Shown here: positions 35,229 to 45,490 of the stretch, piece after piece | How the letters are laid out: each line of letters starts with the position of its first letter | Numbering within the stretch: the first letter of the stretch is position 1 | NCBI GenBank assembly: GCA_037045145.1 | Contig: JBAOIA010000011.1 | Span: 186,001-250,000 of the forward strand | Direction of reading: 5' to 3' | DNA length: 64,000 nucleotides | Source: Bacteroidia bacterium | GTDB lineage: Bacteria; Bacteroidota; Bacteroidia; AKYH767-A; OLB10 | Position numbers and translations under genes: made by a program | Notes under the pieces: model-generated | Told to the model about the DNA's origin: nothing | The model's database searches: none | Seen by the model: the letters and a program-made list of their open reading frames with translations, nothing else

Positions 35229-35619
35229 CAATTACGAGGTATAAAAGTTTTTATGAAGATAATAAATAGTGTTGGTAATGCACTTAGGGAAAATAAATAA
35301 ATTTGAAATACCAACTCTTTTCCCATTTCAAAATTTATTCCTATCCTTGTAACACAATTTAATTCAAAAAAATGACATAAAAAACAACATACATAAAATA
35401 TTGCGTTAGCAAATTCTTGGTTCAAAATCGGCTAAATTTTAATATTCAACTCAAGAATAAGTTAAACGCTGCGTTCTGCGCGGTGTTGACTTATTTGAGT
35501 TGTGGGTTCTTAGCCGAACCTTGAGCCAGATAATCAATTTCCGCGCAATTTTTTTTTGCTCAACCCCTACAAATCCAAAAAATCACTGTAATTTAGTCAC
35601 ACCCCGAAAACCAAATATT
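35201..35619. other. Gene-free stretch with a long hairpin
   Basis: The 419-nt gap between suf and the giant T9SS gene is AT-rich on its left. Its right half holds a long imperfect inverted repeat. The outer arms are CGGCTAA (35429-35435) and TTAGCCG (35510-35516), flanked by GGTTC and AACC. The inner arms run from 35447-35465 to 35486-35502 with one bulge and one mismatch, and the tip is GC-rich (35466-35485). No believable gene lies here. Confidence 0.65.
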
Positions 35620-38600
35620 ATGAAAAACCTAATTTTTACCACTATAACAGCCATTGTGCTCTGCATGACTGCTTTGTTTACTCAGGCACAAACTACTTTA
35701 TTCTTATCCTCACCCGACACCCTCAGGGCATGTGATGTAAACAGGTTTAGCGTTTCAATTGTAAATCCTGTTACCGATACGGTAATCATCACACCTCAAT
35801 TGAATTTTCCAAACGGAACTTCTGCAAGCTGTACAACAAGTGGCAGTGGTGTAAATTACATCTTTGAGAGTGTTTCCGGAGGTAGTGCCACTACATTGCA
35901 AACAGGCAATGTTTTGCGCTTTGTATTAAACGGAACCGGCACAGTTACTTACACCTATCGTGCAGAGATAGATTGCCATGTAATTATGATTGATTCTTCG
36001 GCAGGATTGGTTAAACTGCAACAGGATTTTACGGGAAGCAATTCCTATATCATAAACCCCGGCAGCAGCAACAGTATAGAGCAAGCCGTTAACTACACCA
36101 AAATAACCGAATTAAATGCAGGCAACAATTTTTATGTTAACTACCAACAAGATACAACATGGCTTTTCTACTATAAAAATACGCTTTCGCACAGAGCAAA
36201 CATTGGCTTTACTTTCAATGTCTATACAGGCACAGCCTGTAATGATTTGGTGTTTGGTGCAGTGGAATACAGCATTGGACTCCAAGGCCAAACGGTGGCT
36301 TACAGCGGCTCCCCTTCTCAAGATACAGTGATGCTAAATGCATCCGACACATTGGTGATACGGATAAAGGTAAAAGCTACCAATTGTGTGTCGTGCAGCA
36401 GCATGAATGCAGCCTTCAGCTACCGGTGCAACCAAAGCCTGAGCGGTTGCAGCACTTGCGAACACAGCTTTGTTCATGCCTACACAGCCAACATGAACGA
36501 TAAGCCTAAAATAGATGTGTTGCGAGTGAGTCCGCAGCAAGTTACCTATGACAACAGTTGCATTAACGATACTACACAAACAACCCTGTGGAGCTACACG
36601 CTTGTAAACACAGGCAATTGTGCTATTGACAGTGTTCAGTTTGATCTGACACAACTTGGCGATGCAGCATGGGATGTACGCAGGCTGATGCTCATGCCCC
36701 GTAAAAGTTTGGTGATTGAAAAAACTTCGTTGTCGCATTGTACTATTGATACCGTGCTTGAACTGAAAAGCCAGCATCTGTGTGCCGATTTGGTGGACAC
36801 TGCCGTGTATAGTTGCTATACCATGATTACTGATTTTTATCCCGGAGATACGGTGCATCTGCAGTTTGCGCTGTTGCGATGCAGCCAGGACACCTCTGTG
36901 CTGATGAATGCTTATAAATACTACAATGCATGGATGTTTAAAGGATTAAAGACAAGAAGTATTTGTGGTGTGGAACAGACCATACCCACAGCCAGTGGCT
37001 TTGCCGCAGGCACCCTGTTGGCAGGTCAGACAGGTGGTGGCGGATACGATGTGCATCTGCAACATCAGTTCTACCCTTCGGTGTCCGACATGAGTGTTTC
37101 CAATTCCGGCACTGGAGAGAAAGCTACCTTCAATGTCAATCTGCAAAGCATCCTCAACAATGGCAAGCCTTATGTGTATCAACTCTTGGGCTGCAATCAG
37201 CCGCAGCAACAATGCACCACTTTAAACGGATGGCTGCGTGCTACTGTGGTGTGCAACACCAACCTCACCATTCCCAATGCTTATAGTGATGCTTTTATGA
37301 TAACACTGTCTGCCACTGGCGACACTACTTTTTATAAACCCTACTACTACGACATCACGCAGGACAGCCTGAGTTGTGAGGCTAAAAGATACCACTATTA
37401 CTTTAACCTTGCCGACAGTGGCATGCGCACTGTGATAGACAGCGGCAGGTTTGTTTATACCCTGCAGGCCTGCTGCAAAAGCGACATCGACCCCACACCC
37501 TACAAGGCAGAATTTCATTTGCTTGCCGATGCAGGCAATTGCTTTACTATCAATTTACCCTCAGCAAGTGTTTTTCATTATCAGGAGCCTACTTTTAGCG
37601 CAACCGATGGCATAGCGCAATGGCTGCCGCTGAGCCATGCCGGCAATACTATTAGTGTGCATTGTCCCGGGTGTAAAATTTTTGGCCCAATAGTTGACCA
37701 TTACCGCATGGAACGCAACACCTACGGCCTTCAGGACAGCGACAACGACCATCGTGCCGACAGTGCCACTGCTGTTATAGATACAGGCAGTGTGTGGTTT
37801 GCACAAAACAAAAATAACCTGAGCAGCACCACCCTTGCCTTTGGCGACCGCTGCACAGACTACCTGCGTGCCCACGTGCAGCCTGGCGACCCCGGCAATG
37901 ACGGCTACACCTATGCCATGATGAAAGCCTTGGGGCTGCGACTGAATGCCCTGCAACTGAGCCGCATCATGCCCTTGGCATTAGACACCATGATGGTGGT
38001 GCCCGACACACTTACATTTTATATTGACGACCCCACCGATAGCATTGGCGGTTGTCTGGAATGTGAGCCTTTTGGTGCAGGCAACGATGATTTTATTACC
38101 CTGCTTAAAATTGTAGTAACGGGGACGGATATTGCGCAGTTCTTTCTAAACACCAACACCAATCTTAACGAATACCTGTACAACTTTACCAGTTTTTTTG
38201 ACAGCACGGCAGTGAGCGATACAGGCAACCTGCACATCACCACATTGAACGTGCCCATAGGCAGCAGTCGCAGCTTTCATGGGTTCGAAGAAGGGCAAAG
38301 CATCAGACTTAAAGTGAGCTATCATGTTTGCGGCAACTTTAACCCTGCCGGTGACCTTACAGCAGAAAACACCTTCAGGCAAAGCCACATACAAAACACC
38401 ATGTGGCTGAGTGGAAAAAAACAATCTCACTCGCAGGTGCCGCAGATGGAACAAAGCCTCACCCTGCTGCAAGACAGTATGAACATTACCATTTACGATA
38501 CATTAGCGCCACCCTACAATCTGATGGACACAAGCTATGTCAACAACCGGTTGTTTTTTTGCGAAACAAGAGGTAACTTTGCTTACTTTGCAGCTACCAC

Positions 38601-41600
38601 TTTCAGAAACAAAACCATCATCACCAACAAAAATATTTTTCAATGCCGCAAACGTATGGAGATAAACATGTCATCGGGCTATTGCAACAATGCACAGGTG
38701 TATGATGCCTATCCGTTTGAATACCGCAGTCCGCTGATGGCGGGGCAGTCTGTTGCTGTTAATGTACCACCGGGTTATGAAATTGTGCAAGCCACCAGCA
38801 AACATAAGGTGCCCATAGGCAACAACTTTTATCAAACACTGCCTGTTGACATCACAGCTCTGTTGCCAAATACTACAGGCAACTTTTCTTTAAATACCAC
38901 ACCATTTATTGCAACACATTGCCTTACCAACGACACAACAGCACAAAACCTTACCACCGGCACCACAGCCTACATGGGCGACCAGTTTTATGAGCACACC
39001 ATTACCTTAGACATGATGCCTATTGCCTGCACCGATGATACGGCACACAACAACAGCAGCAGCACAGTGGTAACTTTTGGCAATCAGGCAGCACCCTGCC
39101 AGAGTTTTTATGGCTGCCAAAATACCTCTGTAACGGCAACCAACTCGAGCAATGCCATTGAAGATTTTACCTTAGCACCGCAACTCACCTCTATGGGAAT
39201 TGGCAACAGTCTGGCCACAGGCATTGGCGACACGGTGTGCTGGAACAATCTGGTTTTAATGAATACCACAAAAGATAATGCAGACAATGTTTTTCTCTCA
39301 ACAGTAAATGCACCTGTCTATCTGAGCCAGTGGCATTACATAAGCCATCCTTCGGGCACCATAACACAGGCAAATGGCGATGTGATTGGGCTGACACCAA
39401 CCTTAGCACAAAATATTTTACTGAGCGGCAATGTTTGTGCCGTGATGGACTCCTGCCCTCCGCTGCAGGATACGCTGCAATTTTATCTCTACTACGGTTG
39501 GAACTGCAAAAACTTTCCGGCTACACCTTTTGCTATTGACAGTGTTTGTTTTGCCGACAGTGTGCCGCTGAAGTTTACCCGGGCAGCTTATGAGTTGGTC
39601 ACGGCATCGTGGAGCCAGACAAACAGTTTTAGTTTATGCGATACCCTTTTTGCAGAAGCCAAATTCCAGAATGGCAAGGCAGGTTTTGTTTATCCCTTTC
39701 TGGTAACACTGCCCGGCTACGACCCGCGCCTGCAGATTATTGCAGCTATGGCAAGCAGCAATACAGATACTGTGGGGCTTACACCCACAGCAGCACCTGA
39801 TGTGTGGACAGTGACAACAGACAGCCTGCTGGCACTATTGGGTAGCACAGGCATACACAACAGCCAGTATGTTACCATACGTTTTTTGATGGTGGCATCT
39901 TGTGGCTTTGGAATGAATGTGGCAGACATTTTGCCCGACCTGCAACTTAGTGCAACAACATTGTGCAGCGACACCATCACTGCCACCTCGCGGCAATTGG
40001 GTTTTGCCATGCCTGCATTTGCATGGGATTCTACCAGCCAATGCCCCGACTGCTGGAGCATTGCCAAAACTGCCAACACCGACACAGCAGCAGCAATTAC
40101 CGATACGGTGACCTACACCATTACCGTGTGCAACAACAGCGTAAATACGCAGACCGGTACCCTTGCAGACAACACCCCTGCAAATTTTGTAATTACCAAC
40201 AGCACACTGCCTGCAACAATAACGCTAAACTCCATGCAATGCGACACCTTTACCGTATCAGGATATTTTACCTCTCCGGGTAGTTGTTTTTACAATGTAG
40301 CAAGTGTTACTTCTCCGGCTAATACCGTTTGGAAAGATAGTGTTTGTGTGAGTGTGAACTATGCTTGCACAGACAGCAGCACGTTCATCATTTACGACAG
40401 CACCTACAGCACTACCCTAAATTACAGATACGACACCTTAAACATATTTGTTGAAGGCACACTGTTTGTAAACGATACCTTAAAACTAATGCGCTGCAAT
40501 GTATATATGGATGCAGGGGCACATATTATTGTACAGAATGGCGGCTACTTAGACATTGACAGCAGTATGGTTATTGGATGCCTTGCCATGTGGCGCGGCA
40601 TAACGGTAGAAGATTTTGGAGAGTTGCTGGTGCATGAAGGCAGCACCGTTGCCGATGCCGACACTACTGTGCTTGCCAACAACAAAGCAAAAGCTACATT
40701 GCAAAACGCTTATATCACAAACTTTGTACTGGGTGTGTATGTGCCACCTACTACAAATGCTTACTACAACGGCACAACATTAAAAGTAGCGCAGACAACT
40801 TTTGATTTTACAACATTTAAACCAAACTACACAGGGCAAAATACACATGGCGTAAAGCCGGAGTGCGGTGTTTTATTGAATGATTGGATTGGGACGATTG
40901 GAACCTATCAGGATTCTATGTGGCTAAACAAATTCTTAAACCTGAACAATGGTATTGTTACCAAAAGCAGCACTGTAACAGTAAAAAATTGTTTCTTCGG
41001 CAATATACAAGCCGATGCCTTTTATGGTAAACAATACAATGGCACGGCAGTAGCATCTGTTGGTGATGTTGCAGCGGGCAAAAGAGGCAACCTCACCATG
41101 CAGCCCGTGATGAACAATCAAATCACTATCAACAGCAGCCACTACGGTGTGTGGACAAGCTACAGCACACTGAACTTAAACAATGTACGCATGGACAGCA
41201 TGTATATAGGCACAACAGTGAACCGTTGCAAAGACTACCTGAGTGCTACCATTGCCTGGAATGAAATAAAAGCCAAACGTGCAGGTATTGTCTGTAACAA
41301 CAATGCCGGTGCAGCCAAGATGGATTTAAACAACAACACCATTCATGTTAATGGTGCAGGATTAAATGTGGCATCAGGTATCATCATCAGCGAAATCAAT
41401 AAAAACGGACAGGGTAATTATTATATTGATAACAATTACCTGTATCTTTACAATGTGCGTTATGGCATACGCATGCAAAATGTTTACAAACCATTGGTGG
41501 CACATAACTACATAGAGCAAAACAACAGCAGCAGCAGCTTTTACAGCGAAGGCATAACATCAAACAATTGCGACAGCACTCAGGTACGTTGCAATGGTGT

Positions 41601-43020
41601 ACGCAATCTTAATATTGCTAACACAGCAACAAAAGGTATTGTTTACAGCATCAGCAGTAATGCAAGCATCAGTTGCAACAGCATTGACAGCACAGCAACA
41701 GGAATATTTTTTGGCGGCAACTGCATGGGTGCTCAACTCAAAGGCAACACCATGCGCAATAACCTATTGGGGCTGTACATTAACAATGTTGGGTTGATTG
41801 GCGTGCAACCCAACAACGGAAATAAATTTATTGATTACCGCGATACGGTTGGTGCGTATAATGCAAACATATCAGGTTTGCAGCTTTCGGAATTTCGTGT
41901 AAGAATAACAGATGTAATGGGTAATATCTATTATCCAATTCTTGCACAGCAAAACTTAGGTTGGTTTCAACCAATTTTAACGAGTAGTCCTTATCAATGT
42001 GGCACTGCGTGTTACGATATGCTTACGGAAGTTGATTATGAATTGCTGTACCGCATCATTGCCAGTGACAGCATTATAACGGACATATTTATCCCCGAAA
42101 GCCAGAGCATGGCAAGGCAGTATTTGTTTCAGGTATTGGCAAACAACGACAGTTTGCTTGCAAGCGATACGCTGTTTCAGAATTTTTATAATGAAATGCT
42201 TGCAGAGGCAGAAGGCCAACTTAATTCAGTAGAAAGAAGGTTTGAAACCTACGGCAAAATGGATTCTACTTTTGCGCCCATGTTGCATAACATTGATTCA
42301 CTTTTAAAAGAATTTAATAGTTCTGTAGAAGATTTTGAAGTGATGCGAGATTCAATCGAGCAATCAGGCACCAATGCTGATTCTCTATTGGAACAATGGA
42401 TTATACAAATAGAAAATTTAGAAACAACCAGACAGAACATTATATTGCAGTATAATGCTGTTGTAGCGGGTGAAATGTATGAAGGCGAATTAACCAACAA
42501 CATTATAAATGGTGATGAACAAAATGAAATAAACAGTACATTAATGAATGACCTGTTTATGCAGTTAGAAGAAGCCAATTATACAAACTTTAATGAATTG
42601 TACTCGCAGTTGTTAAGCATTGCCGAGCAATGCCCTTACTACGGAGGAGAAGCGGTTTACAGGGCAAGAGCAGCAATTGCTTTGGTAAATGATTCCATTG
42701 AATATAATGATGATGTTGCTTGTTTGCCGTATGGTATTTACAAACAAGGGGGATTACCTGATAAAAATTCAGATGATGTAAGAATCAGTGTGAAACCTAA
42801 CCCTGCAAACAGTTACATAAAAGTAAAAGTGATTTGCAGAGAAAATGAAATGTATAATGCTAAAATTACAAATGCAATGGGACAGAAAATTTTAGAAACA
42901 ACTTTACAGTGTAATAAAGAAAATGTTATTCGCACCACTAATTTTCAGCAGGGCTTTTATACAGTAACAGTAAAGACAAATACAAAAGTTCATTCATTCA
43001 AATTATCAATTATCAGATAA
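35620..43020 (+). CDS. Giant T9SS-secreted surface protein with beta-helix and helical stalk
   Basis: 2466-residue surface protein. The ATG at 35620 gives a signal peptide (TAIVLCMTALFTQAQ); the frame is open 120 nt further back without a sensible signal. Residues about 25-1470 are beta-rich, Cys- and Asp-rich, full of CxxC-like pairs and DSxT motifs, with no family I know. About 1477-1570 is a DUF11-like domain (DTVTYTITVCNNSVN). About 1605-2110 is a right-handed parallel beta-helix with many NNN and GI turns. About 2155-2360 is helical (ESQSMARQYLFQVL). The C-terminus is a type A sorting domain (VKPNPANSYIKVKV, QQGFYTVTVKT). Adhesion is likely. GC appears higher than in its neighbours. Confidence 0.88.
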   Translation: MKNLIFTTITAIVLCMTALFTQAQTTLFLSSPDTLRACDVNRFSVSIVNPVTDTVIITPQLNFPNGTSASCTTSGSGVNYIFESVSGGSATTLQTGNVLRFVLNGTGTVTYTYRAEIDCHVIMIDSSAGLVKLQQDFTGSNSYIINPGSSNSIEQAVNYTKITELNAGNNFYVNYQQDTTWLFYYKNTLSHRANIGFTFNVYTGTACNDLVFGAVEYSIGLQGQTVAYSGSPSQDTVMLNASDTLVIRIKVKATNCVSCSSMNAAFSYRCNQSLSGCSTCEHSFVHAYTANMNDKPKIDVLRVSPQQVTYDNSCINDTTQTTLWSYTLVNTGNCAIDSVQFDLTQLGDAAWDVRRLMLMPRKSLVIEKTSLSHCTIDTVLELKSQHLCADLVDTAVYSCYTMITDFYPGDTVHLQFALLRCSQDTSVLMNAYKYYNAWMFKGLKTRSICGVEQTIPTASGFAAGTLLAGQTGGGGYDVHLQHQFYPSVSDMSVSNSGTGEKATFNVNLQSILNNGKPYVYQLLGCNQPQQQCTTLNGWLRATVVCNTNLTIPNAYSDAFMITLSATGDTTFYKPYYYDITQDSLSCEAKRYHYYFNLADSGMRTVIDSGRFVYTLQACCKSDIDPTPYKAEFHLLADAGNCFTINLPSASVFHYQEPTFSATDGIAQWLPLSHAGNTISVHCPGCKIFGPIVDHYRMERNTYGLQDSDNDHRADSATAVIDTGSVWFAQNKNNLSSTTLAFGDRCTDYLRAHVQPGDPGNDGYTYAMMKALGLRLNALQLSRIMPLALDTMMVVPDTLTFYIDDPTDSIGGCLECEPFGAGNDDFITLLKIVVTGTDIAQFFLNTNTNLNEYLYNFTSFFDSTAVSDTGNLHITTLNVPIGSSRSFHGFEEGQSIRLKVSYHVCGNFNPAGDLTAENTFRQSHIQNTMWLSGKKQSHSQVPQMEQSLTLLQDSMNITIYDTLAPPYNLMDTSYVNNRLFFCETRGNFAYFAATTFRNKTIITNKNIFQCRKRMEINMSSGYCNNAQVYDAYPFEYRSPLMAGQSVAVNVPPGYEIVQATSKHKVPIGNNFYQTLPVDITALLPNTTGNFSLNTTPFIATHCLTNDTTAQNLTTGTTAYMGDQFYEHTITLDMMPIACTDDTAHNNSSSTVVTFGNQAAPCQSFYGCQNTSVTATNSSNAIEDFTLAPQLTSMGIGNSLATGIGDTVCWNNLVLMNTTKDNADNVFLSTVNAPVYLSQWHYISHPSGTITQANGDVIGLTPTLAQNILLSGNVCAVMDSCPPLQDTLQFYLYYGWNCKNFPATPFAIDSVCFADSVPLKFTRAAYELVTASWSQTNSFSLCDTLFAEAKFQNGKAGFVYPFLVTLPGYDPRLQIIAAMASSNTDTVGLTPTAAPDVWTVTTDSLLALLGSTGIHNSQYVTIRFLMVASCGFGMNVADILPDLQLSATTLCSDTITATSRQLGFAMPAFAWDSTSQCPDCWSIAKTANTDTAAAITDTVTYTITVCNNSVNTQTGTLADNTPANFVITNSTLPATITLNSMQCDTFTVSGYFTSPGSCFYNVASVTSPANTVWKDSVCVSVNYACTDSSTFIIYDSTYSTTLNYRYDTLNIFVEGTLFVNDTLKLMRCNVYMDAGAHIIVQNGGYLDIDSSMVIGCLAMWRGITVEDFGELLVHEGSTVADADTTVLANNKAKATLQNAYITNFVLGVYVPPTTNAYYNGTTLKVAQTTFDFTTFKPNYTGQNTHGVKPECGVLLNDWIGTIGTYQDSMWLNKFLNLNNGIVTKSSTVTVKNCFFGNIQADAFYGKQYNGTAVASVGDVAAGKRGNLTMQPVMNNQITINSSHYGVWTSYSTLNLNNVRMDSMYIGTTVNRCKDYLSATIAWNEIKAKRAGIVCNNNAGAAKMDLNNNTIHVNGAGLNVASGIIISEINKNGQGNYYIDNNYLYLYNVRYGIRMQNVYKPLVAHNYIEQNNSSSSFYSEGITSNNCDSTQVRCNGVRNLNIANTATKGIVYSISSNASISCNSIDSTATGIFFGGNCMGAQLKGNTMRNNLLGLYINNVGLIGVQPNNGNKFIDYRDTVGAYNANISGLQLSEFRVRITDVMGNIYYPILAQQNLGWFQPILTSSPYQCGTACYDMLTEVDYELLYRIIASDSIITDIFIPESQSMARQYLFQVLANNDSLLASDTLFQNFYNEMLAEAEGQLNSVERRFETYGKMDSTFAPMLHNIDSLLKEFNSSVEDFEVMRDSIEQSGTNADSLLEQWIIQIENLETTRQNIILQYNAVVAGEMYEGELTNNIINGDEQNEINSTLMNDLFMQLEEANYTNFNELYSQLLSIAEQCPYYGGEAVYRARAAIALVNDSIEYNDDVACLPYGIYKQGGLPDKNSDDVRISVKPNPANSYIKVKVICRENEMYNAKITNAMGQKILETTLQCNKENVIRTTNFQQGFYTVTVKTNTKVHSFKLSIIR

Positions 43021-44552
43021 TGAGATATAAAATTTTGGTTGTAATATTAATTGTGTTCTTCCCGGTGCTATTAGCAGCACAGGGAAGAACACATAATTTT
43101 TTAATTGGCTACAATACACTAACAGACCAATATACTACAGCAGGGAAAGCGCGTTTGTTATTTGATAGCGTGTCTATTGTTGTTGCAAGTGATGTTAGAA
43201 AAATGGAATTTCGCGCAGCACAGGGAAATATCAGTGATGAGAATGGCAATTTGCTAATGGTTAGTAATGGCTGTTGGATAGCTGATGCCACAGGCGACAC
43301 CATGCTAAATGGCGGTGGGCTTACACCGCCCGGCAGCTTTACAAATGATTTTTGTGGATTATATCCAGAAGGGATTCCATTTTCTTATTCAAGTATGATT
43401 TTGCCCTATCCTGATAATCATGATAAGTATATTTTGTTTCATCAGACAGGTGATTATAATTTAGGCGGTGATGTTGCTCCCAATTTAATGTACAGCGAAA
43501 TAGATTTGTCGCTCAATGGTGGCTTGGGCGCAGTAACATTAAAAAGTCAAATTCTTATTAATGAACCGTTGTTTCCAAGTATTACAGCTTGTAAGCACGC
43601 CAACGGACGGGACTGGTGGATAATAGCTTTTAAAGAGGCATCAAATAAAATTTATAAAATTCTACTCACACCCACAGGCATTGATACCATTATTCCTCAA
43701 GTTCTGAATGTACCACCAGCCTCTTTTAATGGCGGACAACCCACATTCAGCCGCGATGGTAAAAAATTTGTATATGCTGATTTTTGGGGAACAATAAACA
43801 ACGTTTTTCACGATGTAAGACTGTTTGATTTTGACCGATGCTCAGGAATGTTCAGCAATGAACAGATAATAGATATTACCGATACCTATGCAGGCTTTGG
43901 CTTGGCATTTTCATCGGATTCAAAGTATTTATATGCTTCTTCATTTCAAGTAATTTATCAAATGTGTGTGGATTCATCTAATGTAGCCGCAACTAAACAA
44001 ATTGTTGCTGTAAATGATGTGTATGGCTCACCAATACCGCCCTTCTATACAAACTTTTGGTTAATGTACCTTGCAGCCAACGGTAAGATTTATATTTCAT
44101 CGGGTAATGGTGTGGTGGATTTTCACTACATTAATTATCCCGATAGTGCAGGCGTAGCCTGTGATGTTCATTTGCATGATTTGCATTTGCCCTGTTATTC
44201 TTTCAGAGGCAATGTTAACCACCCCAACTACTACCTTGGCTGCGATACCACACAAACCACCTGCCCGTGTTTAACAACCGGCATAAATGAAATTAATCAG
44301 CATAATTTTAAATTCTCAATTTCCCCCAACCCAAACAATGGCAATTTCAAAATCATGTATTTGCTACCTCAGAATCGCAAGGGCACTTTTGAGGTGTTTG
44401 ATATTACAGGCAAAAAAGTTTTTAGTTACAACCTGCCGCAATGGAGTACGTTACAAAATTTTGATTTGAGTTTTTTAAGTAATGGCGTTTATCATTGCAT
44501 TATTCAAAGTAATCGTTTTTCTGTTTCTAAGAAATTAGTAATAATAAAATGA
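42085..44552 (+). repeat. Tandem duplication, copy 1
   Basis: About 2.47 kb covering the last third of the giant gene's helical region and sorting domain plus the whole first propeller gene. The match to copy 2 begins at ATATTTATCCCCGAAAGCC (42085) and ends with the stop at 44552. The copies differ at many silent and some coding sites, so the duplication is not recent. Confidence 0.85.
43020..44552 (+). CDS. T9SS-secreted beta-propeller-like protein, paralog 1
   Basis: 510-residue surface protein with a signal peptide (LIVFFPVLLAAQ). The body looks like a propeller: repeated motifs such as SRDGKKFVYADFWG near residue 245 and SSDSKYLYASSFQVIYQM near residue 295 have the DxxxxYxA pattern of WD/YVTN-type blades. 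An early segment, ISDENGNLLMVSNGCW, is almost unchanged in the paralog. The type A sorting domain runs from about residue 430 (FSISPNPNNGNFKIMYLL) to SVSKKLVIIK. Its ATG overlaps the giant gene's TAA as TAATG. Ligand or activity unknown. Confidence 0.85.
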   Translation: MRYKILVVILIVFFPVLLAAQGRTHNFLIGYNTLTDQYTTAGKARLLFDSVSIVVASDVRKMEFRAAQGNISDENGNLLMVSNGCWIADATGDTMLNGGGLTPPGSFTNDFCGLYPEGIPFSYSSMILPYPDNHDKYILFHQTGDYNLGGDVAPNLMYSEIDLSLNGGLGAVTLKSQILINEPLFPSITACKHANGRDWWIIAFKEASNKIYKILLTPTGIDTIIPQVLNVPPASFNGGQPTFSRDGKKFVYADFWGTINNVFHDVRLFDFDRCSGMFSNEQIIDITDTYAGFGLAFSSDSKYLYASSFQVIYQMCVDSSNVAATKQIVAVNDVYGSPIPPFYTNFWLMYLAANGKIYISSGNGVVDFHYINYPDSAGVACDVHLHDLHLPCYSFRGNVNHPNYYLGCDTTQTTCPCLTTGINEINQHNFKFSISPNPNNGNFKIMYLLPQNRKGTFEVFDITGKKVFSYNLPQWSTLQNFDLSFLSNGVYHCIIQSNRFSVSKKLVIIK

Positions 44553-45490
44553 GCGGTATTTTTATTCCCGAAAGCCAGAGCATGGCAAGGCAGTATTTGT
44601 TTCAGGTATTGTCAAGCAACGACAGCTTGCTTGCAAGCGACACGTTGTTTTTGAATTTTTACAATGAAATGTTAGCGGAGGCAGAAGGACAGTTGCAGGA
44701 AGTGGAAAGAAGGTTTGAAACCTACGGTAAAATGGATTCCATTTTTGCGCCCATGCTGCAAAATATTGATTCGCTGACTAACCTGTACAATTATTACATT
44801 GAGCATTTTGATGAAATGCGTGATTCCATTGAGCAGTCTGGAATAAATCCCGATTCCTTGCGCGAACAATGGATTTTTCACATAGAGAATTTGGATGTTA
44901 CAAGAGTAAACATTGTTATGCAGCACAACGCTGTTATATCGGGCGAAATGTATGAAGGGGAATTAACCAATAATATTACAAATGGAGATGAACAGAATGA
45001 AACAAACAGTACACAAATGAATGAACTGTTTATTCAATTGGAGGAAGCGAGTTACACTAACGTTAATGAATTATATGCACAGCTCATGAACATAGCCGAG
45101 CAATGCCCTTATTACGGTGGTGAGGCTGTATATCGTGCACGTTCAGTGTTAGAATTAGTGAATGATAGTTTGGTTTACAATGATGATGTTAATTGCTTGC
45201 AATACGGAATTTACAGACAGGGAGTGATTGCTGATGAAAATAAAAACGCTGTTATTATTGTTAAGCCCAACCCTGCAAATGAATATGTGTTTGTAAAAGT
45301 TCTTTGTAATGATGATGAAAAGTTTGCTGCTGAAATTTCTGATGCTTACGGACGTATAGTGTATAAAGATGATTTAAGTTGTAATAAAGAAAACAAAATC
45401 ATTACAAGAGAATTAAAGCAGGGTATTTACACCTTGCTTGTTAAAACAACACAAGGAAACAAAACATATAAGATTGCAATTATCAGGTAA
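44549..45490 (+). CDS. Orphan C-terminal copy of the giant protein (no signal peptide)
   Basis: 313-residue frame that copies the last 310 residues of the giant protein: the helical segment (IPESQSMARQYLFQVL, EMLAEAEGQL) and the sorting domain (VKPNPANEYVFVKV, KQGIYTLLVKT). It starts MSGIFIPESQ with no signal peptide, so the product cannot reach the periplasm by Sec and its sorting domain would be useless unless it is fused or recombined back. The ATG overlaps the upstream stop (ATGA). The frame has stayed open despite many differences from the parent, which suggests some selection. It may be a silent donor cassette or a decaying remnant. Confidence 0.75.
   Translation: MSGIFIPESQSMARQYLFQVLSSNDSLLASDTLFLNFYNEMLAEAEGQLQEVERRFETYGKMDSIFAPMLQNIDSLTNLYNYYIEHFDEMRDSIEQSGINPDSLREQWIFHIENLDVTRVNIVMQHNAVISGEMYEGELTNNITNGDEQNETNSTQMNELFIQLEEASYTNVNELYAQLMNIAEQCPYYGGEAVYRARSVLELVNDSLVYNDDVNCLQYGIYRQGVIADENKNAVIIVKPNPANEYVFVKVLCNDDEKFAAEISDAYGRIVYKDDLSCNKENKIITRELKQGIYTLLVKTTQGNKTYKIAIIR

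Noticed and set aside
35225..35425. 66-codon minus-strand frame in the gap before the giant gene
   Set aside because: AT-rich, hydrophobic by composition, no start context, and it lies over the suf promoter side.
36334..36858. 174-codon frame opposite the giant gene
   Set aside because: It lies wholly within a long coding frame on the other strand, with His/Cys-rich nonsense-like composition produced by the mirrored codons.
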